From Bacteroidota bacterium (GTDB taxonomy: Bacteria; Bacteroidota; Bacteroidia; Chitinophagales; Chitinophagaceae), in contig CANGFA010000011.1 in the NCBI GenBank assembly GCA_947453145.1, positions 1 through 64,000 on the forward strand: a DNA stretch of 64,000 nt, in the 5' to 3' direction. Below, piece by piece: positions 30,099 through 40,476 of the stretch. The first letter of the stretch is position 1. Each line of letters starts with the position of its first letter. The notes under the pieces are model-generated. The model had not been told where the DNA came from. It did not search any database and was given only the letters and a program-made list of their open reading frames with translations. A program made the translations under genes and the position numbers.

Positions 30099-31526
30099 TT
30101 ATTGCCATCCTCCGCCTAGGGATTTATATAAATTGGTGATGGCACTATACTGCTGCTTTTTAATATCCACTAAGTCTAATTTAGCAGAAAGCGCTTCACG
30201 TTGCGCGGTGAGTACTTCTAAATAATTTGCTTTCGCATATTTAAATAATTCTGCAGAAACGTCCACCGACGAAGCTAATGCAGCAGCCTCTTTGGATTTT
30301 ATTTGATATGAAGACTGCAGGTTTTGCACGTTAGATACCTGATTTGCTACCTCAACAAATCCGTTTAAAATTGTTTTTTGATATTGGTAAGCTGCTTCTA
30401 TTTGTAAAGCATTGGCACTAGCAAACTCCGCTTGAATGGCAGACTTGTTAATGAGTGGGCCGGCAACATCTGTTAATAAAGAATACATAATAGACTCGGG
30501 AGATCTAAACAAATACTTTGCTTTAAATGCATTGAGTCCAAGGCCAGCACTCAAATTTACACTCGGATAAAATTCAGCTTCCGCAACTTTAACATCTAGC
30601 TTTGACGCAGTTAAAGCCAATGCTGCTTGTTGAATATCGGGACGATTTTTTAATAACTGAGAGGGTATACCAATGGCTAATGCAGCAGGAAGCGCTTGAG
30701 TAAAACCTTCGTTCACTTCTATTTTTTGAGGATACCTACCTAATAATAAATTAATTTTATTTTCTGTCTCAGTAATATTCTGCAACAAATTAAATTTTAG
30801 GTTTTCCGCATTATATACCATGGCTTCAAACTGTTTTACCGCTAATTCGGTTACCACAGCAGCTTCCTTTTGGGACTTCACTACTTCTAATTGTTTATTT
30901 TGTAAAACAATAGATTCATTTATAATATTTAATTGTGCGTGCAGTCCAACCAATTCATAATAACTATTAGCAACCTCTGCTATTAAATTAGTAGTCACCC
31001 ATTTTTTGCCTTCTATCGAACTTAAATAATTAGTGTAAGCAGATTTTTTTGCATTTTTTAATTTGCCCCATACATCTGCTTCCCAGCCTGCTTGAAATCC
31101 AAATTGAATATTGGTTAAGTTATCTGGCACCCCTTGTCCTGGTGTAATATCCGCACTTGCATCACCCGCACCTTGTGAAGTATATCTACCTACTTTTTCT
31201 ACCCCAGCTCCAAAACCCGCATTTACGGATGGTAATAATTTACCACTTGCAAGACGCACTTTACTTTTTGCAATCTCAATTTCCTGTGCCGTCATTAATA
31301 CATCTAAATTATTATGAATGGCTGTATCAATAAGTGCGATTAATTGGGGGTCATTAAAAAATGGTTTCCATGCAATTTTTGCAGCATTACTGGTATCAGT
31401 TGCCCCAAGATAAGCAGCTGGAAGAGTAGCTGTTGGTGTAGCCACCATTAATTGGGGTACCTTACAACTCTGCATTATAAATACACTCAATAGTATATAA
31501 AATAGGTATAGATAATTTTTATTCAT
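30099..31526 (-). CDS. TolC/OprM-family outer membrane efflux lipoprotein
   Basis: Lipobox MQSC, RPDIQQAALAL, typical NodT/OprM pattern; start MNKNYLYL overlaps the RND stop region. Confidence 0.9.
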   Translation of the reverse strand: MNKNYLYLFYILLSVFIMQSCKVPQLMVATPTATLPAAYLGATDTSNAAKIAWKPFFNDPQLIALIDTAIHNNLDVLMTAQEIEIAKSKVRLASGKLLPSVNAGFGAGVEKVGRYTSQGAGDASADITPGQGVPDNLTNIQFGFQAGWEADVWGKLKNAKKSAYTNYLSSIEGKKWVTTNLIAEVANSYYELVGLHAQLNIINESIVLQNKQLEVVKSQKEAAVVTELAVKQFEAMVYNAENLKFNLLQNITETENKINLLLGRYPQKIEVNEGFTQALPAALAIGIPSQLLKNRPDIQQAALALTASKLDVKVAEAEFYPSVNLSAGLGLNAFKAKYLFRSPESIMYSLLTDVAGPLINKSAIQAEFASANALQIEAAYQYQKTILNGFVEVANQVSNVQNLQSSYQIKSKEAAALASSVDVSAELFKYAKANYLEVLTAQREALSAKLDLVDIKKQQYSAITNLYKSLGGGWQ

Positions 31527-34500
31527 GTTCGATTTTTTTAATGATCTCTCCGATCTCATCTTTAATAGTGTGTTTTGGTACCCTTGCAAATAGATAATAT
31601 AAACCCGGAACCACAACAACACCAAATAAGGTTCCAAATATCATACCTCCTGCAGTGGCTGCTCCAATGGTTCTGTTACCAACCGCACCAGGACCTGTTG
31701 CAAAAACCAAAGGAATTAAACCAGCTACAAATGCAAATGAGGTCATTAAGATGGGTCTTAATCTAGCAGCAGCCCCTTCTATCGCAGCTTGCAATTTAGG
31801 AACACCGGTTCTTTGTCTTTGTAAAGCAAATTCAATAATTAATACCGCATTTTTTCCTAATATACCAATCAACATCACCATAGCAATTTGCGCATAGATA
31901 TTATTTTCAAGCCCAAGTGTTTTTAAGAAAAGGAAGGCGCCAAAAATACCTGTAGGTAGTGATAAAATCACTGGAAGCGGTAACACAAAGCTGTCATATT
32001 GTGCAGATAAAACTAAATAAACAAATACAAGTGAGATAATGAAAATATAAAGCGTTTGATTTCCTTTACCCACTTCGTCAATAGATATACCCGCCCAGTC
32101 AATACCAAAACCTTTTGGTAGTTTTTCATTGGCCACTTGCTTAATGGCTTCAATTGCTTGACCACTACTATAACCAGGTGCTGGAGAACCACTTAATTCT
32201 GATGAATTAAACATATTATGTCTAGTGATTTCATCTAAACCGTATACTTTTTCCATTGTAATAAATGACGAATAAGGAACCATTTCGCCACGATCATTTT
32301 TGACATACATTTTTAAAACATCTTCTGGCTTGGCCCTGTATTGAGGCAACGCTTGTATCATTACCTTATATTGTCTATCAAATTTAATAAAGTTAGTTGC
32401 ATAATTACTTCCAATTAATGTGGAAAGTGTATTCATTGCATTGTCAATACTTACTCCTTTTTGTTGTGCTTTTTCATTATCTACCTTTAAAACATACTGC
32501 GGGAAACTTGCGTTGTAAAAACCAAATACCGAGCTTAATTCGGGACGCTTATTTAAGTCATCAACAAATTGCTTGTTTACTGTTTCCATTTTTTTATAGT
32601 CACCGCTACCCGCCTTATCTAATAATCTAAGCTCAAACCCACCTGCAGCACCATATCCAGGAACAGCTGGTGGAGGAAAAAATTCAATTGTTGCGCCCTT
32701 TATATCTTTTGTTTTTTCTTCAAGCATCTTCATTATTTCAGCTAAAGAATGTTTTCTTGTACTCCAATCTTTTAAATTAATAAGTGCTGTTCCAGAATTG
32801 GCGCCTGTTCCTTCGGTTAAAATTTCAAAACCAGCGGTTGTAGAAACAGATTCAACATCTTCCATACTACTCGCTACTTTTTGGATTTGTGTTAAAACCG
32901 CATCGGTTCTTTCAAGTGTAGAACCAGGAGGTGTAGAAATTAAACAATAAAATACACCCTGGTCTTCGTTTGGAATAAATCCTGTTGGTACACTATTACT
33001 AATACTCCAAGTACCAATACAAAAGGCAATTAAAATACCAAAAGTGATTACTTTTCTATTTAAAATATGAGCAATTAAATTTTTATACCGACCCTGTAAA
33101 TTTTTAAACCAATTGTTAAATGCTTTTATAAAACGATTAATTAGGGTACGTTTTTTCTCAACACCATGCGTATTTTTTAATAACATCGCACAAAGTGCAG
33201 GTGTAAAAGTTAAAGCGACAATTCCCGAAAGAATAATAGCAGTTGCCATGGTTACCGAAAACTGTCGATAAAAAATACCTACCGGTCCAGACATAAATGC
33301 AGCTGGGATAAATACCGCTGCCATTACAAGGGTAATTGCAATAATGGCTCCACTAATTTCACTCATTGCTAAGATGGTAGCTGCTTTGGGCGTTAAATCA
33401 AATTCTTCCATTTTTGCGTGCACCGCTTCTACCACTACGATGGCATCATCCACTACAATACCAATGGCTAATACCAATGCAAATAAAGTAATTAGGTTTA
33501 AGGAAATGCCAAATAATTGCATAAAAATAAACGTACCAATCAAGGATATGGGAACCGCTATGGCCGGAATGAGGGTAGATCTTAAATCTCCCAAAAATAA
33601 AAATACAACAATGCCCACTAAGATAAATGCCTCGAGTAAAGTGTGTAATACTTTTTCTATAGAAGCATCTAAAAATTTAGAAACGTCATAGCTTAATTCA
33701 TAGTCCATCCCTTTGGGGAAGGAGGTTTTTTTAATTTCCTCAAGCTTATCTTTAATATTTTTAATCACCTCACTTGCATTGCTTCCATAAGATTGTTTAA
33801 TCATAATAGCAGCAGCAGGTTTTCCGTTCATCTTAGAATACAAATCATAATAAGAGCTACCAAATTCTACATCCGCTACATCTTTAATTCTTAAGTTTTG
33901 TCCATCTGGACTTGATCTTATAATAATATTTTCATAGCCTTCTTTGGTGCTAAACCTACCAGGATATTTTAATACATATTGAAATGTTTGTGCTTGCTTT
34001 CCAGAGCTCTCACCAGTTTTACCAGGTGCCGCTTCCAAGTTTTGTTCATCAATGGCAGTTTGTATTTCGTCTGCGGATACATTATAGGCAAGCATTTTAT
34101 CGGGTTTTAACCAAACACGCATTGCATATTCTCTATTACCCAAGATATCAGCAAATCCAACACCGTCTACTTTCTTTAATTCTGTTAATAAATTTATATC
34201 TGCAAAATTGTACAAAAAGTTAACGTCCAAATTAGTGTCTTTACTAATTAAGTTTACATACATTAACATATTGGACTCTTCTCTAGAAATTTTAATCCCC
34301 TCTTTAACTACCTGCGGCGGTAATTTGTTATTTACTGCTGCAACCCTGTTTTGAACGTTTACAGAGGCTATATTTGGATCAGTTCCTAAATTAAAAACCA
34401 CTGTAATTAAACAGGTTCCGTCATTTCCAGCATCTGATGCAATATATTTTACACCCGGGATACCATTCAAAGCACGCTCTAAAGGAATGACCACCGCCTT

Positions 34501-34674
34501 AATCATTAATTCGGCATTGGCTCCTGGATATTCTGCTACAATATTCACTTTGGGGGGAGAAATAGATGGAAACTGTGTTACAGGTAATTTAAGTAAGGAT
34601 AATCCTCCTAATAATAAAATGACCAATGAAATTACGATCGAAAATACCGGTCTACTTATCAGTCTTTTAATCAT
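31519..34674 (-). CDS. RND efflux transporter permease (HAE1/AcrB family)
   Basis: FISRPVF-like start, GIVVDDAIVVVEAV, 1050-aa length, duplicated RND architecture. Confidence 0.95.
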   Translation of the reverse strand: MIKRLISRPVFSIVISLVILLLGGLSLLKLPVTQFPSISPPKVNIVAEYPGANAELMIKAVVIPLERALNGIPGVKYIASDAGNDGTCLITVVFNLGTDPNIASVNVQNRVAAVNNKLPPQVVKEGIKISREESNMLMYVNLISKDTNLDVNFLYNFADINLLTELKKVDGVGFADILGNREYAMRVWLKPDKMLAYNVSADEIQTAIDEQNLEAAPGKTGESSGKQAQTFQYVLKYPGRFSTKEGYENIIIRSSPDGQNLRIKDVADVEFGSSYYDLYSKMNGKPAAAIMIKQSYGSNASEVIKNIKDKLEEIKKTSFPKGMDYELSYDVSKFLDASIEKVLHTLLEAFILVGIVVFLFLGDLRSTLIPAIAVPISLIGTFIFMQLFGISLNLITLFALVLAIGIVVDDAIVVVEAVHAKMEEFDLTPKAATILAMSEISGAIIAITLVMAAVFIPAAFMSGPVGIFYRQFSVTMATAIILSGIVALTFTPALCAMLLKNTHGVEKKRTLINRFIKAFNNWFKNLQGRYKNLIAHILNRKVITFGILIAFCIGTWSISNSVPTGFIPNEDQGVFYCLISTPPGSTLERTDAVLTQIQKVASSMEDVESVSTTAGFEILTEGTGANSGTALINLKDWSTRKHSLAEIMKMLEEKTKDIKGATIEFFPPPAVPGYGAAGGFELRLLDKAGSGDYKKMETVNKQFVDDLNKRPELSSVFGFYNASFPQYVLKVDNEKAQQKGVSIDNAMNTLSTLIGSNYATNFIKFDRQYKVMIQALPQYRAKPEDVLKMYVKNDRGEMVPYSSFITMEKVYGLDEITRHNMFNSSELSGSPAPGYSSGQAIEAIKQVANEKLPKGFGIDWAGISIDEVGKGNQTLYIFIISLVFVYLVLSAQYDSFVLPLPVILSLPTGIFGAFLFLKTLGLENNIYAQIAMVMLIGILGKNAVLIIEFALQRQRTGVPKLQAAIEGAAARLRPILMTSFAFVAGLIPLVFATGPGAVGNRTIGAATAGGMIFGTLFGVVVVPGLYYLFARVPKHTIKDEIGEIIKKIEHE

Positions 34675-34681
34675 GTTCTTA

Positions 34682-35746
34682 TTATTTAATTGATAAGGCT
34701 GCTCTTGCAGCAATGAATGAGGTTTGAACAGCTTCGTTTTCTTTCACTAGTTGTATACCCTCATATATAATTTTATCATCTACAGAAAGGCCACTTTCTA
34801 CAATATAAATGTTAGAAAGCTTTTGCTTTATAGTAATTAATCTAGATTTTACCACGCTGTTTTTGTCAACCACATAAACATAAATTTTGTCTTGTAATTC
34901 ATACGTGGATTTTTGAGGAATAATCAAGGCATTTTTTAAATCTAGTTGAATTTGAACCCTTCCCGTTTCACCATGTTTTAATAAATAATCGGGGTTGGGA
35001 AATTTTGCTCGGAAAGCAATGCTCCCCGTATTTTTATCAAATTCACTTTCTACCGTTTCTATTTGACCTCCATATTTATGTTCTTGATTATTGGCTAAAA
35101 TTAACTTTACATTGTTGCTGTTTTTATTGCTGTTGTTTTTATAATCTAGGTATTCTAATTCAGACACATTAAAATAGGCATATACCTCTTTGTTATCTGA
35201 AATTGTGGTAAGCAATGTGCCCTCGTCTATAAGACTACCAGATTTCATTTTTAATCTATCAATTACACCGTTAAAGGGAGCAGCAATTTTTGTATAACCA
35301 ACATACATTTCGGCCAAGGCCTCCTCTGCCTTTGCTCCGTCTAGCTTTGCGGCGGCTAAGGTTAATTCAGATTTAGAAACAATATTCTTATCTGCTAGCG
35401 CTTTTGTATTTTGTAATTCAACTTCTGCCTTTCTAACTTCTGCCTTTGCTTTTAGCAACTCAGCTTCGTATTCTCTTGGTCTAATAGTAAATAACAACTG
35501 GCCAGCGTTTACTCGTTGACCCTCATCTACATTTATTTTTTCAATAAAACCTTTCACCTTTGCTCTGATTTCTACGTTTTGTAACGATTGAATTTCAGCA
35601 ACATACTCTTTCGTAAAAAAAGTATCAATTAATAAAGGACTAGTCACGGTATATTTTCCTACTGACTCTTTAGGTTCGTTTTTTGACTTACAGGCGGTTA
35701 TAGTTACAACAGCCAAAACTACCATTAACAACTTTGTTTGATTCAT
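34682..35746 (-). CDS. RND efflux periplasmic adaptor subunit (MFP)
   Basis: Lipobox ITAC, VEIRAKVKGFIEKINVDEGQRVNAGQLLF lipoyl-like motif. Confidence 0.92.
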   Translation of the reverse strand: MNQTKLLMVVLAVVTITACKSKNEPKESVGKYTVTSPLLIDTFFTKEYVAEIQSLQNVEIRAKVKGFIEKINVDEGQRVNAGQLLFTIRPREYEAELLKAKAEVRKAEVELQNTKALADKNIVSKSELTLAAAKLDGAKAEEALAEMYVGYTKIAAPFNGVIDRLKMKSGSLIDEGTLLTTISDNKEVYAYFNVSELEYLDYKNNSNKNSNNVKLILANNQEHKYGGQIETVESEFDKNTGSIAFRAKFPNPDYLLKHGETGRVQIQLDLKNALIIPQKSTYELQDKIYVYVVDKNSVVKSRLITIKQKLSNIYIVESGLSVDDKIIYEGIQLVKENEAVQTSFIAARAALSIK

Positions 35747-35821
35747 AACAATTTTAATATTTAAGGAAAAAATTTATAGCACAATAATGGATTACTAATT
35801 ACAAATATGTAATAATCAATT

Positions 35822-35847
35822 CATAAGAGGACGGAACTCCCCTTATG
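35822..35847. promoter_or_regulatory. inverted repeat upstream of the RND operon, candidate operator
   Basis: CATAAGaGGA-cggaac-TCCcCTTATG, 10-bp arms with one mismatch. Confidence 0.35.
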
Positions 35848-35855
35848 CGGCGATA

Positions 35856-36218
35856 TTAAATTCGAAAAGCACTCCATAGAATATAGAGTGTCTTGCTAGC
35901 ACAGCTATATGGAGTAAGATAACTATTCAAATGAATAGTGGGGTTGGAAGCATTATACATAGTAGATCCGAACTGACTTTCTAATATCAATTCGTTTACA
36001 CTAGATTTATTTTCAGAATCTGAAAACTCATCCTCATCGTCTAGCTCTGCAATAAAATTTTCGACCAATAAACTTGGAGTAGATGGATTGTTTTTTGATA
36101 TGCTAAGTTTTGTAAGCGCATTTGATGGATATGGGGTGTTATTATACGCCAAGGCTCTTGAGGCCAATGGCTGCATAAAAACAAAAGCCAATAAAATTGC
36201 GAAAACATATTTTCTCAT
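35856..36218 (-). CDS. hypothetical secreted acidic protein
   Basis: Signal peptide MRKYVFAILLAFVFMQPLASRALA, then low-complexity acidic stretch; no family recognised. Confidence 0.5.
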   Translation of the reverse strand: MRKYVFAILLAFVFMQPLASRALAYNNTPYPSNALTKLSISKNNPSTPSLLVENFIAELDDEDEFSDSENKSSVNELILESQFGSTMYNASNPTIHLNSYLTPYSCASKTLYILWSAFRI

Positions 36219-36302
36219 AATCGAGGGCAAATATACTAAAGAAGGGGCAAGCATTAGTGGCTTTAACAATTTTTAGCAAATTTGAATTTCTTAAATCGTA
36301 AA

Positions 36303-37376
36303 CTAAAGTTTACCATACAGGGCGCGTAATTTTTCACGCGTCATAATTTGTTCCCAATCCTTGCCTAGTGCATTTTCCCATAAAGGTTTCATGCCCAAGG
36401 ATACATTAATCATAGCATCAAACTGATCCTCCGTTAAATTCGCACAAATTCCTGTTGGAATATCAATATTGTTTTTTTCCACCATGTATTTAAACTCTTT
36501 CACGCCCGCTGGATAATATTCTTCCAAATGATTCATTACAATACAATTGCCAATGCCGTGCTTGGTGCCTAATAAAAAACTTAAGCCATAACTTACTGCA
36601 TGCGCTACACCAACTTGGCTGTATGCAATACTCATACCACCCGCATAAGATGCCATCATTAATTGGTCATCACACTCATCATCCCATTTATCTTTTTCTA
36701 CAAACACTTTACGACATAGTTCCAAAGCTTTTTCGCCATAACTTTTACTGAACTCATTTAAAAAAGTACCCTCTAAACTTTCAATACAATGAATATAACA
36801 GTCCATCCCCGTATAAAAACGTTGATTCGCTGGTGCATGCTGCGTTAATTCGGGATCTAATACAATCTGATCAAATGGGGTAAAGTCTGAATTCATGCCC
36901 AACTTACGAACAGGACCCGTTAACACCGTTGTACGACTTACTTCCGCACCCGTTCCACTTAAAGTTGGGATACCTACTTTATAAACTCCTGCCTGTTTAA
37001 CCAAATCCCATCCTTGATAGTCTGCAGAAGATCCGGGATTGGTCATCATTAGTGCAACCGCTTTTGCTAAATCCATAGCGGAGCCTCCACCAATTCCAAT
37101 GATGCCGCTAACTTCGCCAAACTCCGCTTTTAAGTCGGCAGCTAGCGCGTCAACTTGTTTTGTTTTAGGCTCATGGGTAACATCTACATACACTATTTTA
37201 TCTTTCCCTCTTAATGGAATTCTGGATGCCAAGGGCTTTCCTACAAAATAATGATCCAAGAAAAATATCATGGGGAAGTCACCTTTGCGACGGGGTGCTA
37301 ATATTTCATCTAACTGATTGAAAGCACCGCGACCATATACCACATAGTCGACCATTTTAAAATTGCGGAACTGCAT
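36303..37376 (-). CDS. kdnB: iron-containing alcohol dehydrogenase, KdnB-like 3-deoxy-D-manno-octulosonate 8-oxidase
   Basis: FYTGMDCYIHCIESLEGTFLNEFSKSYGEKALELCR, GVAHAVSYGL, KHGIGNCI; resembles Shewanella KdnB from memory; sits in an operon with kdsB. Confidence 0.75.
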   Translation of the reverse strand: MQFRNFKMVDYVVYGRGAFNQLDEILAPRRKGDFPMIFFLDHYFVGKPLASRIPLRGKDKIVYVDVTHEPKTKQVDALAADLKAEFGEVSGIIGIGGGSAMDLAKAVALMMTNPGSSADYQGWDLVKQAGVYKVGIPTLSGTGAEVSRTTVLTGPVRKLGMNSDFTPFDQIVLDPELTQHAPANQRFYTGMDCYIHCIESLEGTFLNEFSKSYGEKALELCRKVFVEKDKWDDECDDQLMMASYAGGMSIAYSQVGVAHAVSYGLSFLLGTKHGIGNCIVMNHLEEYYPAGVKEFKYMVEKNNIDIPTGICANLTEDQFDAMINVSLGMKPLWENALGKDWEQIMTREKLRALYGKL

Positions 37377-37400
37377 AAAATAAATTTATTATACTAATTT

Positions 37401-38747
37401 TTATTGAACTAATTTCTTTTGTAATTCCTCCAAAGATACGCCTTTTGTTTCAGGCACTTTTGTCAATATCCATACTAGTTGCAAAGCCATCATCACGGCA
37501 AAAAATGCAAATATGGGCCAAGGGTTTTCTTTGAAAATACCGTGGTCCTTGTCTAAAAATACCGGCGTAACAAGTGTAATCAGCGCTGCAAAAACCCAGT
37601 GGATACTTGCACCAAAAGCCTGTCCCTTGGCACGTACGGGCGTAGGGAATATTTCTGAAATCAACACCCAAATTACAGCACCTTGACCAATGGCATGTGA
37701 AGCAATAAACAACAACAAAAACGACAACATAAACACAGGTGCCCCATGTGCAACAAAACCATAGGCCACCATAGATAAGCTAATGATATAACCAAAAGAA
37801 CCAATGATTAATAAGGTTTTTCGACCAATGCGATCAATTAACCACAAGCCCACAAAGGTGAAAATTAAATTCATCATGCCTAAAGAAATTGAACTCAATA
37901 AAGAATTGTCTTTAGGAAAACCAGCTTCTTCTAATATTCTAGGAGCGTAATATAAAAGAAAATTAATACCAGATGCTTGATTAAAAAATGCAACAAAAAA
38001 AGCAATAGAAATAATTTTTTTATGCTGCTTAGTAAAAAGCGCGACCGTACCGTGCGCTTTTTCTTGTTCATTTGATTTATTAATTTCTTCTATGGTTTCA
38101 ATGATATTATCTACTCCTATTTCTTGCAATGTTTTTTTTGCTCCTGCTTCATCATTTTTTACAGATAGCAACCACCTTGGACTTTCTGGTAAACCCAATG
38201 TCATAATGGTATAGATAGCCGAAGGAATTAATAACACCGCCAACATCCATCTCCAATCATTATCTCCTCCAAATCCTGCTAAAAAATAATTAGATAAATA
38301 AGCAATTAAAATTCCAAACACAATATTAAATTGGTACATACCTACCAACTTACCTCGATTGTTTTTATTTGAAATTTCAGATATATACGTAGGTGCTGCT
38401 ACGGACGAAATTCCAATTGCAATTCCACCTATTAATCTAAAGAAAGAAAAAGTATAAGGGTCCTGTGCTAGTGCAGATCCTATTGCAGAAGCAATAAACA
38501 TAATACCTAGCCAAATTAATACTTTTTTACGGCCGTATTTTTCGGTTGGTGCACCCGCAAACACAGAACCAATTACCGTTCCCCATAATGCCATGGACAT
38601 AATAAAAAAACCATGAAATAGCGGCGTGGTTTGCCATAGCGCTTGAATAGGTTTGTCTGCGCCAGAAATAACAACCATATCAAAACCAAATATAAAACCC
38701 GCTAATGCGGCCACTACAGTAGATTGAAATAATTTTCCTTTGTTCAT
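37401..38747 (-). CDS. sugar porter family MFS transporter
   Basis: FGFDMVVISG, TEKYGRKKVL, LPESPRWLL, DRIGRKTLL, VPETKG signatures. Confidence 0.9.
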   Translation of the reverse strand: MNKGKLFQSTVVAALAGFIFGFDMVVISGADKPIQALWQTTPLFHGFFIMSMALWGTVIGSVFAGAPTEKYGRKKVLIWLGIMFIASAIGSALAQDPYTFSFFRLIGGIAIGISSVAAPTYISEISNKNNRGKLVGMYQFNIVFGILIAYLSNYFLAGFGGDNDWRWMLAVLLIPSAIYTIMTLGLPESPRWLLSVKNDEAGAKKTLQEIGVDNIIETIEEINKSNEQEKAHGTVALFTKQHKKIISIAFFVAFFNQASGINFLLYYAPRILEEAGFPKDNSLLSSISLGMMNLIFTFVGLWLIDRIGRKTLLIIGSFGYIISLSMVAYGFVAHGAPVFMLSFLLLFIASHAIGQGAVIWVLISEIFPTPVRAKGQAFGASIHWVFAALITLVTPVFLDKDHGIFKENPWPIFAFFAVMMALQLVWILTKVPETKGVSLEELQKKLVQ

Positions 38748-38813
38748 TGAGTTTGTTTTTACAATTATAAATTAGGGAACTTTTTTGAGTATTTAATTGT
38801 GCTAGAATGAATT

Positions 38814-39536
38814 TTATTTTAACAAGGATGCCGCTTTAATTAAATCCTCGGGCGTATCAATTTCAACACCCATATATTCGGTGACCACCATGCGAATGGA
38901 AACCCCGTTTTCTAAATATCTTAAACACTCAATTTTTTCTGCCGCCTCTAAAGGGGACATGGGCCAATTGGTAAAATTTAATAGCGCTTGTTTTTTAAAG
39001 GCATATACACCAATGTGTTCGTAATATTTTGCAGCCGCTTCTTTATCTCTTGGATAAGGAATCACGCTTCGTGAAAAGAACAATGCATTGTTGTTAATAT
39101 CAACCGCTACTTTTACATAGTTAGGATCTTCTATTGATTTTTGATTCGTTAGGACCTGCATTAGAGATGAGACCTGAACTGTTTCATCCGAAAAAACCTC
39201 AATCACTTTTTGTAAGGGTTCTTTTTTTACAAAGGGCTCATCGCCTTGCACATTCACCACAATATCAATATCTAAATTTTCAATAGCTTCTGCAATTCTA
39301 TCGGATCCACTTTCGTGGGATCGCTTACTCATTATTGCTTTTCCGCCATTTTTTACTATTTCATTAAAAATAATTTCACTATCTGTTACTACATATACCT
39401 CATCAAATAGTCCAGTAGCAACGGTGTTATCATAGGTGTGGCGTATTACCGACTTATCACCAAGTTCCTGCATGAGTTTTGCAGGAAACCGAGTGGCCGC
39501 ATAACGCGCTGGAATAAACGCACCAATTTTAGTCAT
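38814..39536 (-). CDS. kdsB: 3-deoxy-manno-octulosonate cytidylyltransferase family protein
   Basis: [33 protein letters not shown]. Confidence 0.92.
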   Translation of the reverse strand: MTKIGAFIPARYAATRFPAKLMQELGDKSVIRHTYDNTVATGLFDEVYVVTDSEIIFNEIVKNGGKAIMSKRSHESGSDRIAEAIENLDIDIVVNVQGDEPFVKKEPLQKVIEVFSDETVQVSSLMQVLTNQKSIEDPNYVKVAVDINNNALFFSRSVIPYPRDKEAAAKYYEHIGVYAFKKQALLNFTNWPMSPLEAAEKIECLRYLENGVSIRMVVTEYMGVEIDTPEDLIKAASLLK

Positions 39537-39538
39537 AC

Positions 39539-40366
39539 TTAATAATCTGATTTGATTGTTTTGTCAAAAGGCGCCTTTAACTGATAGGCAATGGATTCGT
39601 CTTGGGTATTGTCCAATACGTCCAAGCCATATACTATTTCACTCATTGGGGTATAGTTATAGGTACCCAACAAGCGATCCCAAAACGAAAATATATTTCC
39701 ATAATTACTATCGGTTTGTGGTCGGGTAATATGGTGATGTATGCGGTGCATATTAGGTGAGACAATAATGTAACCAAATGTTTTATCAAACCAATTAGGT
39801 ATGCGAATATTCGCATGATTAAATTGGGTTAATACTACACTTAAACTCTGATATAGCATCACCATCCAAATGGGTGTTCCTAAAATAAATACAGCCAAAA
39901 TAGCAAACACCGCCCTAACCACCGACTCTCCTGGGTGGTGTCTATTGCCCGTAGTCGTATCCACATGGGTATCCGCATGATGAACCATATGAAACTTCCA
40001 TAAAAATTTTACTTTATGCTCTATCATATGTACCATATAAGCGCCTATAAAATCTAAGAGTAATAAACCTACAATAGCCTCTACCCAAGGTGAAAGGGTT
40101 ATGACATGTAATAGACCAAAATTATGATCAACGGTCCAATCACAGGCCTTTACCATGATGAGTGCAAAACCAAAATTTACCAAAATGGTGGTAAAGGTAA
40201 AAAACAAATTAACTCCGGCATGTTTAATCTTACTGTACTTAAAATTAAATAGCGGCGCCACCATTTCGACCAACCAAAAAAAAGTAATCCCACCCGCTAA
40301 CAATAAAGCGCGTTGGATGGAATGATGCTCAAGCGAGGTAAAATAGTTTTGAATCGTCTCCAGCAT
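39539..40366 (-). CDS. sterol desaturase/fatty acid hydroxylase family protein
   Basis: Histidine clusters [22 protein letters not shown]-like (NMHRIHHH). Confidence 0.88.
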   Translation of the reverse strand: MLETIQNYFTSLEHHSIQRALLLAGGITFFWLVEMVAPLFNFKYSKIKHAGVNLFFTFTTILVNFGFALIMVKACDWTVDHNFGLLHVITLSPWVEAIVGLLLLDFIGAYMVHMIEHKVKFLWKFHMVHHADTHVDTTTGNRHHPGESVVRAVFAILAVFILGTPIWMVMLYQSLSVVLTQFNHANIRIPNWFDKTFGYIIVSPNMHRIHHHITRPQTDSNYGNIFSFWDRLLGTYNYTPMSEIVYGLDVLDNTQDESIAYQLKAPFDKTIKSDY

Positions 40367-40395
40367 AAATTTGTTTTTAGTACATAAATGTAAAT

Positions 40396-40432
40396 AAAAA
40401 ACCCGATGTTCTTATGCAGAATTCATCGGGTT
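40396..40432 (-). terminator. intrinsic terminator of dnaN
   Basis: AACCCGATG / CATCGGGTT stem, T tract on minus strand. Confidence 0.8.
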
Positions 40433-40476
40433 GTTGTTTTATAGGTACGGATTAATCTTTAAAATGAAACCTACGT

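Noticed and set aside
31111-34693. Plus-strand ORFs antisense to the RND efflux genes
   Set aside because: Shadow ORFs of strongly conserved coding sequence on the other strand.
35798-35813. ATTAC-aaatat-GTAAT palindrome upstream of the RND operon
   Set aside because: Only 5-bp arms in AT-rich DNA; likely chance.
40438-40452. ATAGGTACGGAT near the dnaN terminator as a third copy of the 15-nt element
   Set aside because: Only 9 nt match, so not distinguishable from chance.
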